Positions 1-7,146 of a DNA stretch of 19,884 bases are shown piece by piece. Both the position numbers and the translations under genes were made by a program. The number at the start of each line of letters is the position of its first letter. Within the stretch, counting starts at the first letter, position 1. The notes beneath the pieces were generated by a model. The model was not told the origin of the DNA. It was given only the letters and a program-made list of their open reading frames with translations, and made no database searches. The stretch is taken from contig JAFAEB010000090.1 of the NCBI GenBank assembly GCA_023424235.1, forward strand, positions 1 through 19,884, written 5' to 3'. Source of the stretch: Bacillota bacterium. GTDB lineage: Bacteria > Bacillota > Clostridia > Lachnospirales > Lachnospiraceae.

Positions 1-680
1 CTTCTGCCCTTATTGGTGAAGATAAAGCAAAATCAGCTGCTTTTTCCCATGCAAAAGTTACAGAATCTCAAGTTTCAAATTTAGAAATTAAGCTAGATAA
101 GGAAGATAATTTATCAATTTATGATATTGAATTTATAGCCAATAACATTAAGTATGAATATGAAATTAATGCTTTAGATGGTTCGGTTATTGAACATGAA
201 TCAGAAGCAAAAAAGACAGAAACGAAGAAAAATGATACATCAGATAAAAAGAATACAACAAATCCTTCTTCCAATAAATCAAATTATATTGGTAAAGTAA
301 AAGCAAGAACTCTAGCATTTGAACATGCAAAAGTTACTGTGCAAGATGCGAGAAAAATGAAAGTAGAATTTGATGTGGAAGATAATGTTGCAGTTTATGA
401 AGTTGAGTTTGAAACAAAAGATAATGAGTACGAATATACAATCAATGCAACGGATGGTACTGTGATTGATTATGAGATTGAACCAGTTACAAGTAAAGTA
501 ACTGGAAATAATATTATAATTAAACCTGAGAGTAATTCCCAAGGAAAGAAAGTCAAAGATATAAAAGATAAGGATGACGACATCTATGAGGATTATCAAG
601 ATGATGATGATGATGACAAGGATGACGACAAAGATAATAAAAAAGATGACGACGATGATGACGATGATGATCAGGATTAA
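1..680 (+). CDS. PepSY-repeat surface or secreted protein with acidic tail (5' truncated)
   Basis: The reading frame is open from position 3 to the stop at 678-680, so the gene begins before the window. Two tandem PepSY-like repeats are visible: one starts IGEDKAKSAAFSHAKV and ends DGSVIEHE, the other starts IGKVKARTLAFEHAKV and ends DGTVIDYE. Each has the usual order of helix, two strands (YDIEF/YEVEF, YEYEINA/YEYTINA) and a DGT/S-V-I turn. A Lys/Thr/Asn linker joins them. The last ~40 residues are almost pure Asp with a few Lys, encoded by GAT/GAC runs. PepSY proteins are usually secreted or membrane-anchored and are thought to inhibit peptidases or modulate extracytoplasmic proteins; the tail could bind cations. 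That role is inference. The N-terminus, any signal peptide and further repeats lie outside the window. A strong terminator follows. Confidence 0.85.
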   Translation, partial: SALIGEDKAKSAAFSHAKVTESQVSNLEIKLDKEDNLSIYDIEFIANNIKYEYEINALDGSVIEHESEAKKTETKKNDTSDKKNTTNPSSNKSNYIGKVKARTLAFEHAKVTVQDARKMKVEFDVEDNVAVYEVEFETKDNEYEYTINATDGTVIDYEIEPVTSKVTGNNIIIKPESNSQGKKVKDIKDKDDDIYEDYQDDDDDDKDDDKDNKKDDDDDDDDDQD

Positions 681-702
681 GCAAATAACATAGTGATAAT
701 TT

Positions 703-737
703 AACCTCCTTGCTACGATTATGCAAGGAGGTTTTTG
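703..737 (+). terminator. Rho-independent terminator of the PepSY gene
   Basis: A perfect 11-bp stem (AACCTCCTTGC at 703-713 with GCAAGGAGGTT at 723-733) closes a 9-nt loop and runs into TTTTTG. It lies 22 nt after the PepSY stop codon. Confidence 0.85.
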
Positions 738-761
738 TGTGAAATAATATAAAGTTAAGAA

Positions 762-798
762 CATTAATAAAGGAATTGTAACGGTTCCTTTATTAATG
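762..798. repeat. 14-bp perfect inverted repeat
   Basis: CATTAATAAAGGAA (762-775) is the exact reverse complement of 785-798, with a 9-nt loop. There is no T-tract on the plus strand, so it is not a classical terminator for upstream genes. It could be a backup or degenerate terminator or an mRNA 3'-end stabiliser. It sits between the PepSY terminator and the transporter promoter. Confidence 0.6.
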
Positions 799-842
799 AG
801 TTATATATTGCTACTGTCTAGAGGAATCATATCAAATATATA

Positions 843-870
843 TTGCATATTACATAATTCGAACTATAAT
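843..870 (+). promoter_or_regulatory. Sigma-A-type promoter for the MFS transporter
   Basis: TTGCAT (843-848), a 16-bp spacer and a perfect TATAAT (865-870). Predicted transcription start is near 877, about 115 nt before the chosen start codon. Confidence 0.55.
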
Positions 871-993
871 TAAGATACTATACTTTTTATATAATTCCTA
901 ACATTAATGGGTATATGTTATAGTTTACATGATGGATTTTATATGATATCAAATAGCATTAGGATAATTTCACAAAGAAGAGGGGAATGTAGC

Positions 994-2205
994 ATGGTTT
1001 TAACTATTTTATTAATTATTATATATTTAGCATTTATTAGTATTGGACTTCCGGATTCATTACTTGGTTCTGCATGGCCAACTATGTATCCTACTATGAG
1101 GGTACCAATATCCTTTGCAGGCATTGTATCAATGATAATAGCTGGAGGAACGATTGTTTCTAGTATGTTTAGTGATAAACTTATAAAGAAATTTGGTACA
1201 GGACTTGTTACAGTCATTAGTGTATTACTTACAGCAGGAGCATTAGTTGGTTTTTCATTTAGTCGCGAATATTATCAATTATGTATTTTTGGAATTCCAC
1301 TAGGACTAGGAGCTGGTTCTGTAGATGCAGCATTAAATAATTATGTTGCATTGCACTATAAAGCAAAACATATGAGTTGGCTTCATTGTTTTTGGGGAAT
1401 TGGTGCTATGACAGGTCCAATAATTATGTCTTATTGTTTAGAATCAGGAGCGATTTTTCAGTTAGGTTATCGTATTGTTGCAATTATTCAATTTATACTA
1501 CTAGCCATATTAATTTTTACTCTACCTCTTTGGAAAAAAGTTTTAAATATATCAAACACAGCGTTCATAAATGAGCAAAATGATAACAAGGATGTAGTGA
1601 AGGAGCAAAAAAGCTTAAAGTTAACAGAAGTAATAAAACTTACTGGAGCAAAGCAAGCACTAATTGCATTTTTCTGTTATTGTTCCATTGAAGCAACAAC
1701 AGGATTATGGGGTAGTAGCTTTGTTGTTAGAACTTATGGAATACCAGCCGAAACAGCTGCTAAATGGACTTCCTTCTTTTATTTTGGTATAACTTTTGGC
1801 AGATTTATTTCTGGATTTATTACTTATAAATTAAATAATAGAAAAATGGTACGACTTGGTGAAGTTTTTATTGCATTTGGAATTATACTATTATTATTAC
1901 CACTTAATAATATTACTTTACTTATAGGGTTTATTATGATAGGGATTGGATGTGCACCTATATTTCCAAGTTTACTTCATGAGACACCTGTTAACTTTGG
2001 TAAAGAATACTCACAGTCAATTATGGGTATACAGATGGCTTCTGCATACGTTGGTAGTACTTTGATACCACCGCTCTTTGGTGCTATTGCATCAGCGATT
2101 GGCTATAACATTATGCCAATATTTATAGGTAGTATACTTGTTTTAATGTTCATAATGGTTGAAATCTTAAATAGAAAGGTAGATTCCAAGAAGGTAATTG
2201 GATGA
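994..2205 (+). CDS. MFS transporter, fucose-permease-like
   Basis: A 403-residue polytopic membrane protein with about 12 hydrophobic segments and a longer charged central loop (around residues 200-235: NEQNDNKDVVKEQKS), the normal MFS layout of two six-helix bundles. A motif A-like sequence (SDKLIKKFGTG) follows the second helix. The stretches GIPLGLGAGSVDAALNNYVA and WLHCFWGIGAMTGP are typical of the FucP-like sugar/drug-proton symporter group. An in-frame ATG at 907 exists, but only the ATG at 994 has a Shine-Dalgarno (AGGGGA, 981-986), and residues before it are not membrane-like, so 994 is taken as the start. Substrate cannot be read from the sequence. The gene stands alone, with its own promoter upstream and a separate promoter starting just after its stop. 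Confidence 0.85.
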   Translation: MVLTILLIIIYLAFISIGLPDSLLGSAWPTMYPTMRVPISFAGIVSMIIAGGTIVSSMFSDKLIKKFGTGLVTVISVLLTAGALVGFSFSREYYQLCIFGIPLGLGAGSVDAALNNYVALHYKAKHMSWLHCFWGIGAMTGPIIMSYCLESGAIFQLGYRIVAIIQFILLAILIFTLPLWKKVLNISNTAFINEQNDNKDVVKEQKSLKLTEVIKLTGAKQALIAFFCYCSIEATTGLWGSSFVVRTYGIPAETAAKWTSFFYFGITFGRFISGFITYKLNNRKMVRLGEVFIAFGIILLLLPLNNITLLIGFIMIGIGCAPIFPSLLHETPVNFGKEYSQSIMGIQMASAYVGSTLIPPLFGAIASAIGYNIMPIFIGSILVLMFIMVEILNRKVDSKKVIG

Positions 2206-2207
2206 TC

Positions 2208-2236
2208 TTGTTATGTAAGAGTTTATAAAGTATAAT
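2208..2236 (+). promoter_or_regulatory. Sigma-A promoter for the flavin-reductase gene
   Basis: TTGTTA (2208-2213), exactly 17 bp, then TATAAT (2231-2236). It starts 3 nt after the transporter stop and gives a 5' UTR of about 75 nt before the gene at 2319. Confidence 0.65.
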
Positions 2237-2318
2237 ATCTTAATAGGTTGAATCGTTATAACTAGTAATCTATTTCATGAATGACAGGAAGACTTGTGAT
2301 TTATATTAGGAGGATAAC

Positions 2319-2831
2319 ATGGAACAGTTTAAAGAAATAACTGCGGATAAACTTTCAGGAAATCCATTCACTATGATCGGCAAAGAATGGATGTTAATAA
2401 CAGCTAAACAAGATGATAAAGTTAATACTATGACTGCGTCTTGGGGTGGACTAGGTGTAATGTGGAACAAAAATGTTTCTTATATTGTAATAAGACCACA
2501 ACGTTATACAAAAGAATTTGTAGATGCTAGTAAAGAATATTCTTTATGCTTTTTTGATGAATCTTATAAAAAAACATTAGCTTATTTAGGCAAGGTATCT
2601 GGGAGAGAGGAAGATAAGATTACGAACTCTAAGCTAACTGTGGAGTATATGGATGGTATACCATATTTTAAAGAAGCTAGTAAGATAATACTTTGTAAAT
2701 CTTTATTTGCTTCACCTTTTACTGAGGATGCTTTCATAGATAAATCCCTTGTATCATTAAATTATCCAATGAAAGATTTTCATACCATGTACATTGGAGA
2801 AGTATTAAAGGTATTAGCAAAAGAAATGTAG
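2319..2831 (+). CDS. Flavin reductase-like (FMN-binding split barrel) protein
   Basis: A 170-residue soluble protein of the flavin-reductase-like split-barrel family. Residues 36-44 (NTMTASWGG) and 59-64 (RPQRYT) match the conserved FMN-contact strands of the family, and the FVDASKEYSLCFFDE block and the GxxSGREEDK segment (residues 91-100) are also typical. Such proteins bind FMN and either reduce flavin with NAD(P)H or act in electron transfer; the exact reaction is not deducible. The SD is excellent (AGGAGGATAAC ATG). A gap of 38 nt leads to the next gene, so the two may be co-transcribed from the promoter at 2208, though no functional link is obvious. Confidence 0.85.
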   Translation: MEQFKEITADKLSGNPFTMIGKEWMLITAKQDDKVNTMTASWGGLGVMWNKNVSYIVIRPQRYTKEFVDASKEYSLCFFDESYKKTLAYLGKVSGREEDKITNSKLTVEYMDGIPYFKEASKIILCKSLFASPFTEDAFIDKSLVSLNYPMKDFHTMYIGEVLKVLAKEM

Positions 2832-2869
2832 TATACGAAAGATAAAGCATAATAGGAATCGAGGTAGTT

Positions 2870-4600
2870 ATGGGGACGATGAAAACATGGGAGCTAATCG
2901 CTGGATTAGCAGCCTTTAATAAACAAGAGAATGATAAATATAGCGATCTTACCTATATACAGACATTGCTGGATACAATGGATGCAAGTATAATGAATCA
3001 AATTTTATTGAACCATGAGAATGTAGACAGTGATGATGAAAGTAAGCTATTAGAAAAATATCTAAAGTTTGCTGAAACGAGAAAAGGAACCGATCAAAAT
3101 AACATAGGATTTAAGTGTAATTTTTATGTATATAATGAATCTATGGAACCTTTAGTCGCTGATATAAGAGTACATTCTTGTAATGAAGCTAGTGTACTTG
3201 ATAATCCAATAAATCAACACGACATGAAAGTGCTAAGAAATCAACTATATTTTCATAGACGTGTAAGTAATGAAAAAGGAATGGCTTCCCTTTATTTGCC
3301 GAAAGGAAAGTATGAAATATTTATTTCTAAGGGTTCCGAATATGAATTAAAATATATAAAACTTGATGTTATTGATTCAGAAGTAGACTTAAATATAATA
3401 CTTCGTCAGTTTATCGATTTAAAAAGTTTAGGATATTATGCAGGGGATTTACATCATCACAGTGTCTACTCAAGTCCACTATATGGTGGCACAGATTTTG
3501 TAGTGGATCAAGTAAGTGAGGTTAAACAGTCTATGCTAGCTGCTGGCTTATCCTTTGGTGCTTTAAGTGACCACCATAATATACTAAATCATAACGAATG
3601 GGTAAGTACAGAAGAGGCTGACTTTGTACCTATAATATCGAAAGAAATATCAACATCCAATGGTCATGTATTGGCATTAGGTGTAAAGAAAGATATTATA
3701 TACAATATTCCTAGTAGAAAAGATCGTAGTGATGAATATCTTCGTGCTGAATTTATAAGAATTACGGATAGAATTAAGGAACTGAAAGGATTAGCGCAAT
3801 TAAATCATCCAAGAGATGCACAAGCTGCAATATCATTTAATCCAAATTATACTGACATTATAGATATATTTGATACAATTGAAGTGTGGAATGGTGCTTA
3901 TCCCTTAGAGTTATTTACACCGAATCATAAAGCATTTATCTTATGGCTTTCTTTACTAGATGAGGGTCGCTTTATACCAGCTACCACTGGTAGTGATACT
4001 CACGATATTAATGGTAATTTTATCTTATCAAAAATTGATGAAATCATAGATTACATGAGTAATATACTTAAAATTTATGATAATTTTAGCGAAGAAGAAA
4101 AAAAACTTGCAGATGAATTTTTACATATGGTTATGGCAGCGCTACCGACTTATAAAAAGTCTAATCTGTATGCATCTTCTAGTGGAGGTGTAAGAACCTA
4201 TATACATAGTAATAAAAAGAACTTAACGGCAGACCTTATTCTTAAGGAGTTAAGAAGTGGGCATAGCTTTTTGACCAATGGTCCAATATTAATACCTTCT
4301 ATTAATGGAAAAGGGATTGGTGAAACAGTTACTATAGCTTACTCTACAAGCAATATCGATATAGATATAACCATCCTATCTAATCGTAAATTAAAGACAT
4401 TACATTTCTGGAAAAGTAGTACAGATTGCGAGAAGATAACATTAGCAGATGTGGAAAAAAATGAGTTAGGATATTATGATTATAGCGGTAGCTATTCAAC
4501 TAATATAAAGGATAATGCTTATATTGTTTTTATGGTTAAAGAGGATTGTTCTTGTTTGGCAGTTACGAATCCAATTTTTATAAAAGTAGAACACAGATAG
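2870..4600 (+). CDS. CehA/McbA-type PHP-domain metallohydrolase
   Basis: A 576-residue protein with a PHP metal site in the order expected of the CehA/McbA group: GDLHHHS (192-198), SDHHN (233-237), KEIST with E259, NGH with H266, NHPR (312-315) and GSDTHD (374-379). These His/Asp residues would hold a multinuclear metal centre for phosphoester or carboxylester hydrolysis. Residues ~80-180 form a beta-rich N-terminal region with a carboxypeptidase-regulatory-like look (EKGMASLYLPKGKYEIFISKG), common in this family. The C-terminal ~150 residues contain the usual SGGVRTYIHSN and ELRSGHSFLTNGP blocks that close the fold. There is no signal peptide, so it is predicted cytoplasmic. ATG 2870 follows GAGG by 6 nt; ATG 2879 is a possible alternative. 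The natural substrate is unknown. Confidence 0.85.
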   Translation: MGTMKTWELIAGLAAFNKQENDKYSDLTYIQTLLDTMDASIMNQILLNHENVDSDDESKLLEKYLKFAETRKGTDQNNIGFKCNFYVYNESMEPLVADIRVHSCNEASVLDNPINQHDMKVLRNQLYFHRRVSNEKGMASLYLPKGKYEIFISKGSEYELKYIKLDVIDSEVDLNIILRQFIDLKSLGYYAGDLHHHSVYSSPLYGGTDFVVDQVSEVKQSMLAAGLSFGALSDHHNILNHNEWVSTEEADFVPIISKEISTSNGHVLALGVKKDIIYNIPSRKDRSDEYLRAEFIRITDRIKELKGLAQLNHPRDAQAAISFNPNYTDIIDIFDTIEVWNGAYPLELFTPNHKAFILWLSLLDEGRFIPATTGSDTHDINGNFILSKIDEIIDYMSNILKIYDNFSEEEKKLADEFLHMVMAALPTYKKSNLYASSSGGVRTYIHSNKKNLTADLILKELRSGHSFLTNGPILIPSINGKGIGETVTIAYSTSNIDIDITILSNRKLKTLHFWKSSTDCEKITLADVEKNELGYYDYSGSYSTNIKDNAYIVFMVKEDCSCLAVTNPIFIKVEHR

Positions 4601-4697
4601 TAATATGATGTAGAATATAGTTATATATGATAAATTTATAAGATAAGTATGAGCGTTTATAGCAGTAATCTGAAATGATTCCTGCTTTCCGTTTTTA

Positions 4698-4726
4698 TTG
4701 CCATTCATAAAAATAACTGATAAAAT
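4698..4726 (+). promoter_or_regulatory. Sigma-A promoter of the HAD / Ig-like operon
   Basis: TTGCCA (4698-4703), 17-bp spacer, TAAAAT (4721-4726). Predicted start is near 4733, about 30 nt ahead of the ATG at 4762. A 9-bp inverted repeat (CCTGCTTTC at 4681-4689, GAAAGCAGG at 4747-4755) flanks the promoter, and its right arm touches the SD region. Confidence 0.6.
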
Positions 4727-4761
4727 ATAGTGGTAAATATAGTAAAGAAAGCAGGTGGGAT

Positions 4762-5454
4762 ATGAAAGTGGTAATGTTTGATCTATATGATACGATTCTA
4801 AAAGATGAAGCTTTTGATTTTGACCTAGGATTAGATTTTCTGTATAAATCTATATTCTATAAGTATTGTACAAAAGATGAATTGCTAACGTTTGCAAATA
4901 GTTTAATACCAATGTTTCATAATCGTATTATAACTTTTGAAGAGCTTTCATTTATAAGGAAGGAGATTCCTTTACTATTTGAAAAGTTTAGTGTAACAAC
5001 AAATATGAACCTTGATGAGTTGGATTATCAGTTTATGTTACACACTCAGAAAGTTGCTATACTTGATGAAGTTATAGATTATCTTACCTTTTTAAATAAG
5101 AATAATATTAGTATGTATATATTATCGAATACCATTTTTAGTACGATATCTACAAAGCGACTTTTAGAGGATTTTAATATCTTGCATTTCTTTAAGGAAG
5201 TATATTGTAGTTCTGAATATGGATATAGAAAACCATCATTAAAGTTCTTTGAATATGGAATAAATAAGATTTTAATCGATAATCCTCACTGTAACAGAAA
5301 AAATATTACTTATATAGGGAATGATTATCAGACTGATATTAAGGGTGGAATAAATGCAGGCTTAAATGTAATTTGGTATAATGTTAATAAGAATCAAAAT
5401 ATGGAACAATTACCAATTTTAGATATTCGATCATTTCGTGAATTGATAAACTAA
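4762..5454 (+). CDS. HAD-superfamily hydrolase, haloacid-dehalogenase-like subgroup
   Basis: A 230-residue protein with all four HAD motifs: motif I FDLYDT with nucleophile D7 (Tyr at the +2 position as in DxYxT haloacid-dehalogenase-like members; an Asp follows at D10), motif II LSNT with S122, motif III YRKP with K157, and motif IV GNDYQTD with D188 and D192. The segment between motif I and II is a helical C1-type cap. Most members hydrolyse phosphate esters; the substrate here is not predictable. The start has an SD (GCAGGTGGGAT ATG). The next gene begins 18 nt downstream with its own SD, so the two are probably one operon. Confidence 0.85.
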   Translation: MKVVMFDLYDTILKDEAFDFDLGLDFLYKSIFYKYCTKDELLTFANSLIPMFHNRIITFEELSFIRKEIPLLFEKFSVTTNMNLDELDYQFMLHTQKVAILDEVIDYLTFLNKNNISMYILSNTIFSTISTKRLLEDFNILHFFKEVYCSSEYGYRKPSLKFFEYGINKILIDNPHCNRKNITYIGNDYQTDIKGGINAGLNVIWYNVNKNQNMEQLPILDIRSFRELIN

Positions 5455-5472
5455 GCTGGAAAGGAGCTATAA

Positions 5473-6765
5473 ATGAATATAAAGAAGAGTAAAAAAATTT
5501 ATTTCATCTTATTTGGTATTTTGTTACTTTCTCTAGTTATCCTATTACTATTAATGGATTGGGATAAGAAGAAAATTATGAATTTAGTAGAATCAGACAT
5601 TGTATTTGATGAAAATCAGGAGATTGTATTATCTACAGAGTATCAAACTTACAATAAAGATATTATGCAGTTTACCTACTTTATTGAGAATATGACAGAG
5701 AATGAATTTACCTTTGGTAAGGAATATTCATTAGAAGTGAAACTAGATGATACTTGGTATCAGATACCATATAAAGCAGATGCTGCTTGGATTGCTATTG
5801 GTTATATTCTACCACCAAGAGCTAGCTCAACAGATACAATTGACCTGTCAATTTTTGATTACCAATTTACAGACGGTGAATACCGAATTGTTAAATCGAT
5901 AGGAAATAAATATTATTATACCACATTCATATTAGGTCAATCGAATATTTCACAGGACACCCCATTTGGATATGTAGATATAGGTGATGTACCCAAGGAG
6001 TATTCTATTGATGATGCAAAAAAAGATGGAGTTATTATCTTTTCATTGGATGGAGATTATAATATAGATAAGATAGATAACTTTTTTAATAAAATAGAAC
6101 GTAATGCAAATACAATGTTACGTATCATGTATTTTACAGAAGAAGGGGATCCGATTATTCAGGATGTTATTTATGAAAATAATTATAATGGAAGATACCA
6201 TTTAAGGGTAGATTCAACGAGAGATAAGTTTGCTGCACCGAGTAATGAAATTAAAGATAGTTACTTTAGCTATGCGATAACGGATAATGAACAGATTTAT
6301 CTAAGTAATTGTGTAAGCCTTGATTTGCTTGAGAAAAATGAATATTTAGATACTCCTTATTTGCTCTTTGATAAATCTAAGTTATTAAATCATGATGCAA
6401 TTGATAGGATTACAAATATTACAAAGAACAGTATGGAGCATAACATAACTAGATATAAAAAGTTTAATTTGATAGGTGATTGTTATGCCATAATATCAGA
6501 TAAGAGTGATAATGATGAGTATTTTGGTTTTGGTTATGACAATTTAGGTCGAGGTGTTATCGAAGATCTTATCGATTCACAAAGTATCGTAACTAATATA
6601 TATGGTATTGAATGGATAAATAATAAACAATTTGTATTACTATGTAAAACATCTCAAAAAGTGGAGTATTATGCTATCTATGATATAGCAGAAGAGAAAA
6701 TAACATTTGATACCTATGGAACCGGGTATGGTATCGAAAATGGTCAGATTATTTTCCTTGAATAA
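5473..6765 (+). CDS. Membrane-anchored Ig-like / DUF4362-like protein
   Basis: A 430-residue protein. Residues ~9-28 (YFILFGILLLSLVILLLL after a Lys-rich start) form a single signal anchor with no lipobox Cys, so the bulk is predicted extracytoplasmic. Residues ~45-155 resemble a clostridial bacterial Ig-like domain, with the pattern FTYFIENMTENEFTFGKEY, WYQIPY, GYILPPRASST and DGEYRIVK. Residues ~165-240 resemble DUF4362 (DDAKKDGVIIF, TEEGDPIIQDVIY, RVDSTRDKFA). The remaining ~190 residues are beta-rich and unrecognised. DUF4362 proteins are usually lipoproteins of unknown role. It follows the HAD gene at 18 nt with a clear SD (AAGGAGC). Function is unknown; domain names rest on pattern memory, not a profile search. 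Confidence 0.7.
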   Translation: MNIKKSKKIYFILFGILLLSLVILLLLMDWDKKKIMNLVESDIVFDENQEIVLSTEYQTYNKDIMQFTYFIENMTENEFTFGKEYSLEVKLDDTWYQIPYKADAAWIAIGYILPPRASSTDTIDLSIFDYQFTDGEYRIVKSIGNKYYYTTFILGQSNISQDTPFGYVDIGDVPKEYSIDDAKKDGVIIFSLDGDYNIDKIDNFFNKIERNANTMLRIMYFTEEGDPIIQDVIYENNYNGRYHLRVDSTRDKFAAPSNEIKDSYFSYAITDNEQIYLSNCVSLDLLEKNEYLDTPYLLFDKSKLLNHDAIDRITNITKNSMEHNITRYKKFNLIGDCYAIISDKSDNDEYFGFGYDNLGRGVIEDLIDSQSIVTNIYGIEWINNKQFVLLCKTSQKVEYYAIYDIAEEKITFDTYGTGYGIENGQIIFLE

Positions 6766-6768
6766 ATC

Positions 6769-6782
6769 AGAACAAATGTTCG
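6769..6782. promoter_or_regulatory. LexA-box-like operator upstream of the toxin promoter
   Basis: AGAACAAATGTTCG matches the Gram-positive LexA/DinR box CGAACRNRYGTTYG at 13 of 14 positions, the first base being the only mismatch. It begins 4 nt after the stop of the preceding gene and ends 8 nt before the -35 of the toxin promoter. A related site lies inside the antisense promoter at 7081-7096. Confidence 0.5.
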
Positions 6783-6790
6783 AAAATATA

Positions 6791-6819
6791 TTGCTATTAT
6801 TAGAATGATATGGTAAAAT
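6791..6819 (+). promoter_or_regulatory. Promoter of the small toxin gene
   Basis: TTGCTA (6791-6796), exactly 17 bp, TAAAAT (6814-6819). Predicted start is at about 6826, so the mRNA would begin with AGAAGCAATCG and have a ~54-nt leader. Confidence 0.6.
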
Positions 6820-6854
6820 ACATCTAAGAAGCAATCGAGTACAGGGTGTGTTAA

Positions 6855-6872
6855 CCTCTCAGAGAAGGGAGG
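6855..6872 (+). promoter_or_regulatory. Hairpin that masks the toxin ribosome binding site
   Basis: CCTCTC (6855-6860) pairs with GGGAGG (6867-6872; one G-U) across a 6-nt loop. The right arm is the core of the SD (GGGAGGGG, 6867-6874) for the ATG at 6880. Masked SDs are a known feature of type I toxin mRNAs; the function here is inferred. Confidence 0.5.
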
Positions 6873-6879
6873 GGATGCT

Positions 6880-6981
6880 ATGCAGACTACATACGAAACA
6901 TTGTCATTAATGTTGACATTTGGAGCGTTATTGATAGCATTGCTAACGTATCTTAACAATAATAACAAGCCAAAAAAATAA
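6880..6981 (+). CDS. Small holin-like (Hol_Tox type) type I toxin
   Basis: A 33-codon ORF with a strong SD (GGGAGGGG) 5 nt before ATG. The product starts MQTTYETLSLMLTFGAL, continues LIALLTYL and ends NNNNKPKK. A short polar N-terminus with Y-E-x-L-S/T-L-M, one hydrophobic helix (residues ~8-25) and a basic C-terminus are the signature of the putative holin-like toxin family related to Bacillus TxpA. Such peptides insert into the membrane and depolarise or lyse the cell when expressed in excess. Its own promoter, masked SD, overlapping antisense promoter and shared terminator hairpin all fit a type I toxin-antitoxin locus. An overlapping ATG at 6875 opens only a very short out-of-frame ORF. 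Identification is by motif memory; toxicity is inferred. Confidence 0.75.
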   Translation: MQTTYETLSLMLTFGALLIALLTYLNNNNKPKK

Positions 6982-7065
6982 CTGTCCTGGACTTTGGCGA
7001 GCTCAGACAGTTATTTCTTATAACAAGATGAGAAGCTAACCACTACGTGGCGATTGCTTCTATAT
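6972..7065 (-). ncRNA. Predicted antisense antitoxin RNA of the small toxin
   Basis: The promoter at 7072-7100 (minus) would start an RNA at about 7065 that runs ~95 nt toward the toxin gene and ends at the T-run after the hairpin 6976-7016. It overlaps the last ~10 nt of the toxin ORF and all of its 3' flank. Near its 5' end it can fold AGAAGC/GCTTCT with an inner CCAC/GTGG stem (7031-7061). There is no ORF with an SD within it. The layout (convergent, 3'-overlapping, intrinsic terminator) matches the TxpA/RatA-type arrangement known in Bacillus. The exact ends are estimates. Confidence 0.65.
6976..7016. terminator. Bidirectional hairpin ending the toxin ORF and the antisense RNA
   Basis: An 11-bp perfect stem (6976-6986 with 7006-7016, core AATAACTGTC/GACAGTTATT). 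On the minus strand it is followed by a run of Ts, making a strong intrinsic terminator for the antisense RNA. On the plus strand it is followed only by TTTCTTATAA, a weaker terminator. The stop codon of the toxin lies inside the left arm. Confidence 0.7.
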
Positions 7066-7071
7066 AAATAT

Positions 7072-7100
7072 ATTATATTCCAGAACAAATATTCTGTCAA
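7072..7100 (-). promoter_or_regulatory. Perfect-consensus promoter for the antisense RNA
   Basis: Read on the minus strand: TTGACA (7100-7095), 17-bp spacer, TATAAT (7077-7072). Both hexamers and the spacing equal the sigma-A consensus, predicting a strong constitutive antisense transcript. The spacer holds a quasi-palindrome CAGAACAAATATTCTG (7081-7096) that shares 13 of 14 bases with the operator-like site upstream of the toxin promoter. Confidence 0.8.
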
Positions 7101-7146
7101 TAAAAAATAGCTAAATGCTTTATAAGTCAGTAAATATCTTTGGAAG

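Noticed and set aside
312..764. A 150-residue Ile/Val-rich reading frame on the minus strand
   Set aside because: It is the mirror of the Asp-rich PepSY coding region and its terminator; the composition comes from GAT/GAC read backwards, and there is no SD.
907..993. N-terminal extension of the MFS transporter from ATG 907
   Set aside because: No SD at 907, non-membrane sequence, and ATG 994 has a good SD directly before the first helix.
4681..4755. 9-bp inverted repeat flanking the HAD promoter, as an operator or riboswitch
   Set aside because: The left arm is upstream of the predicted transcription start, so no RNA hairpin can form, and a single 9-bp repeat 57 bp apart in AT-rich DNA is weak evidence for an operator.
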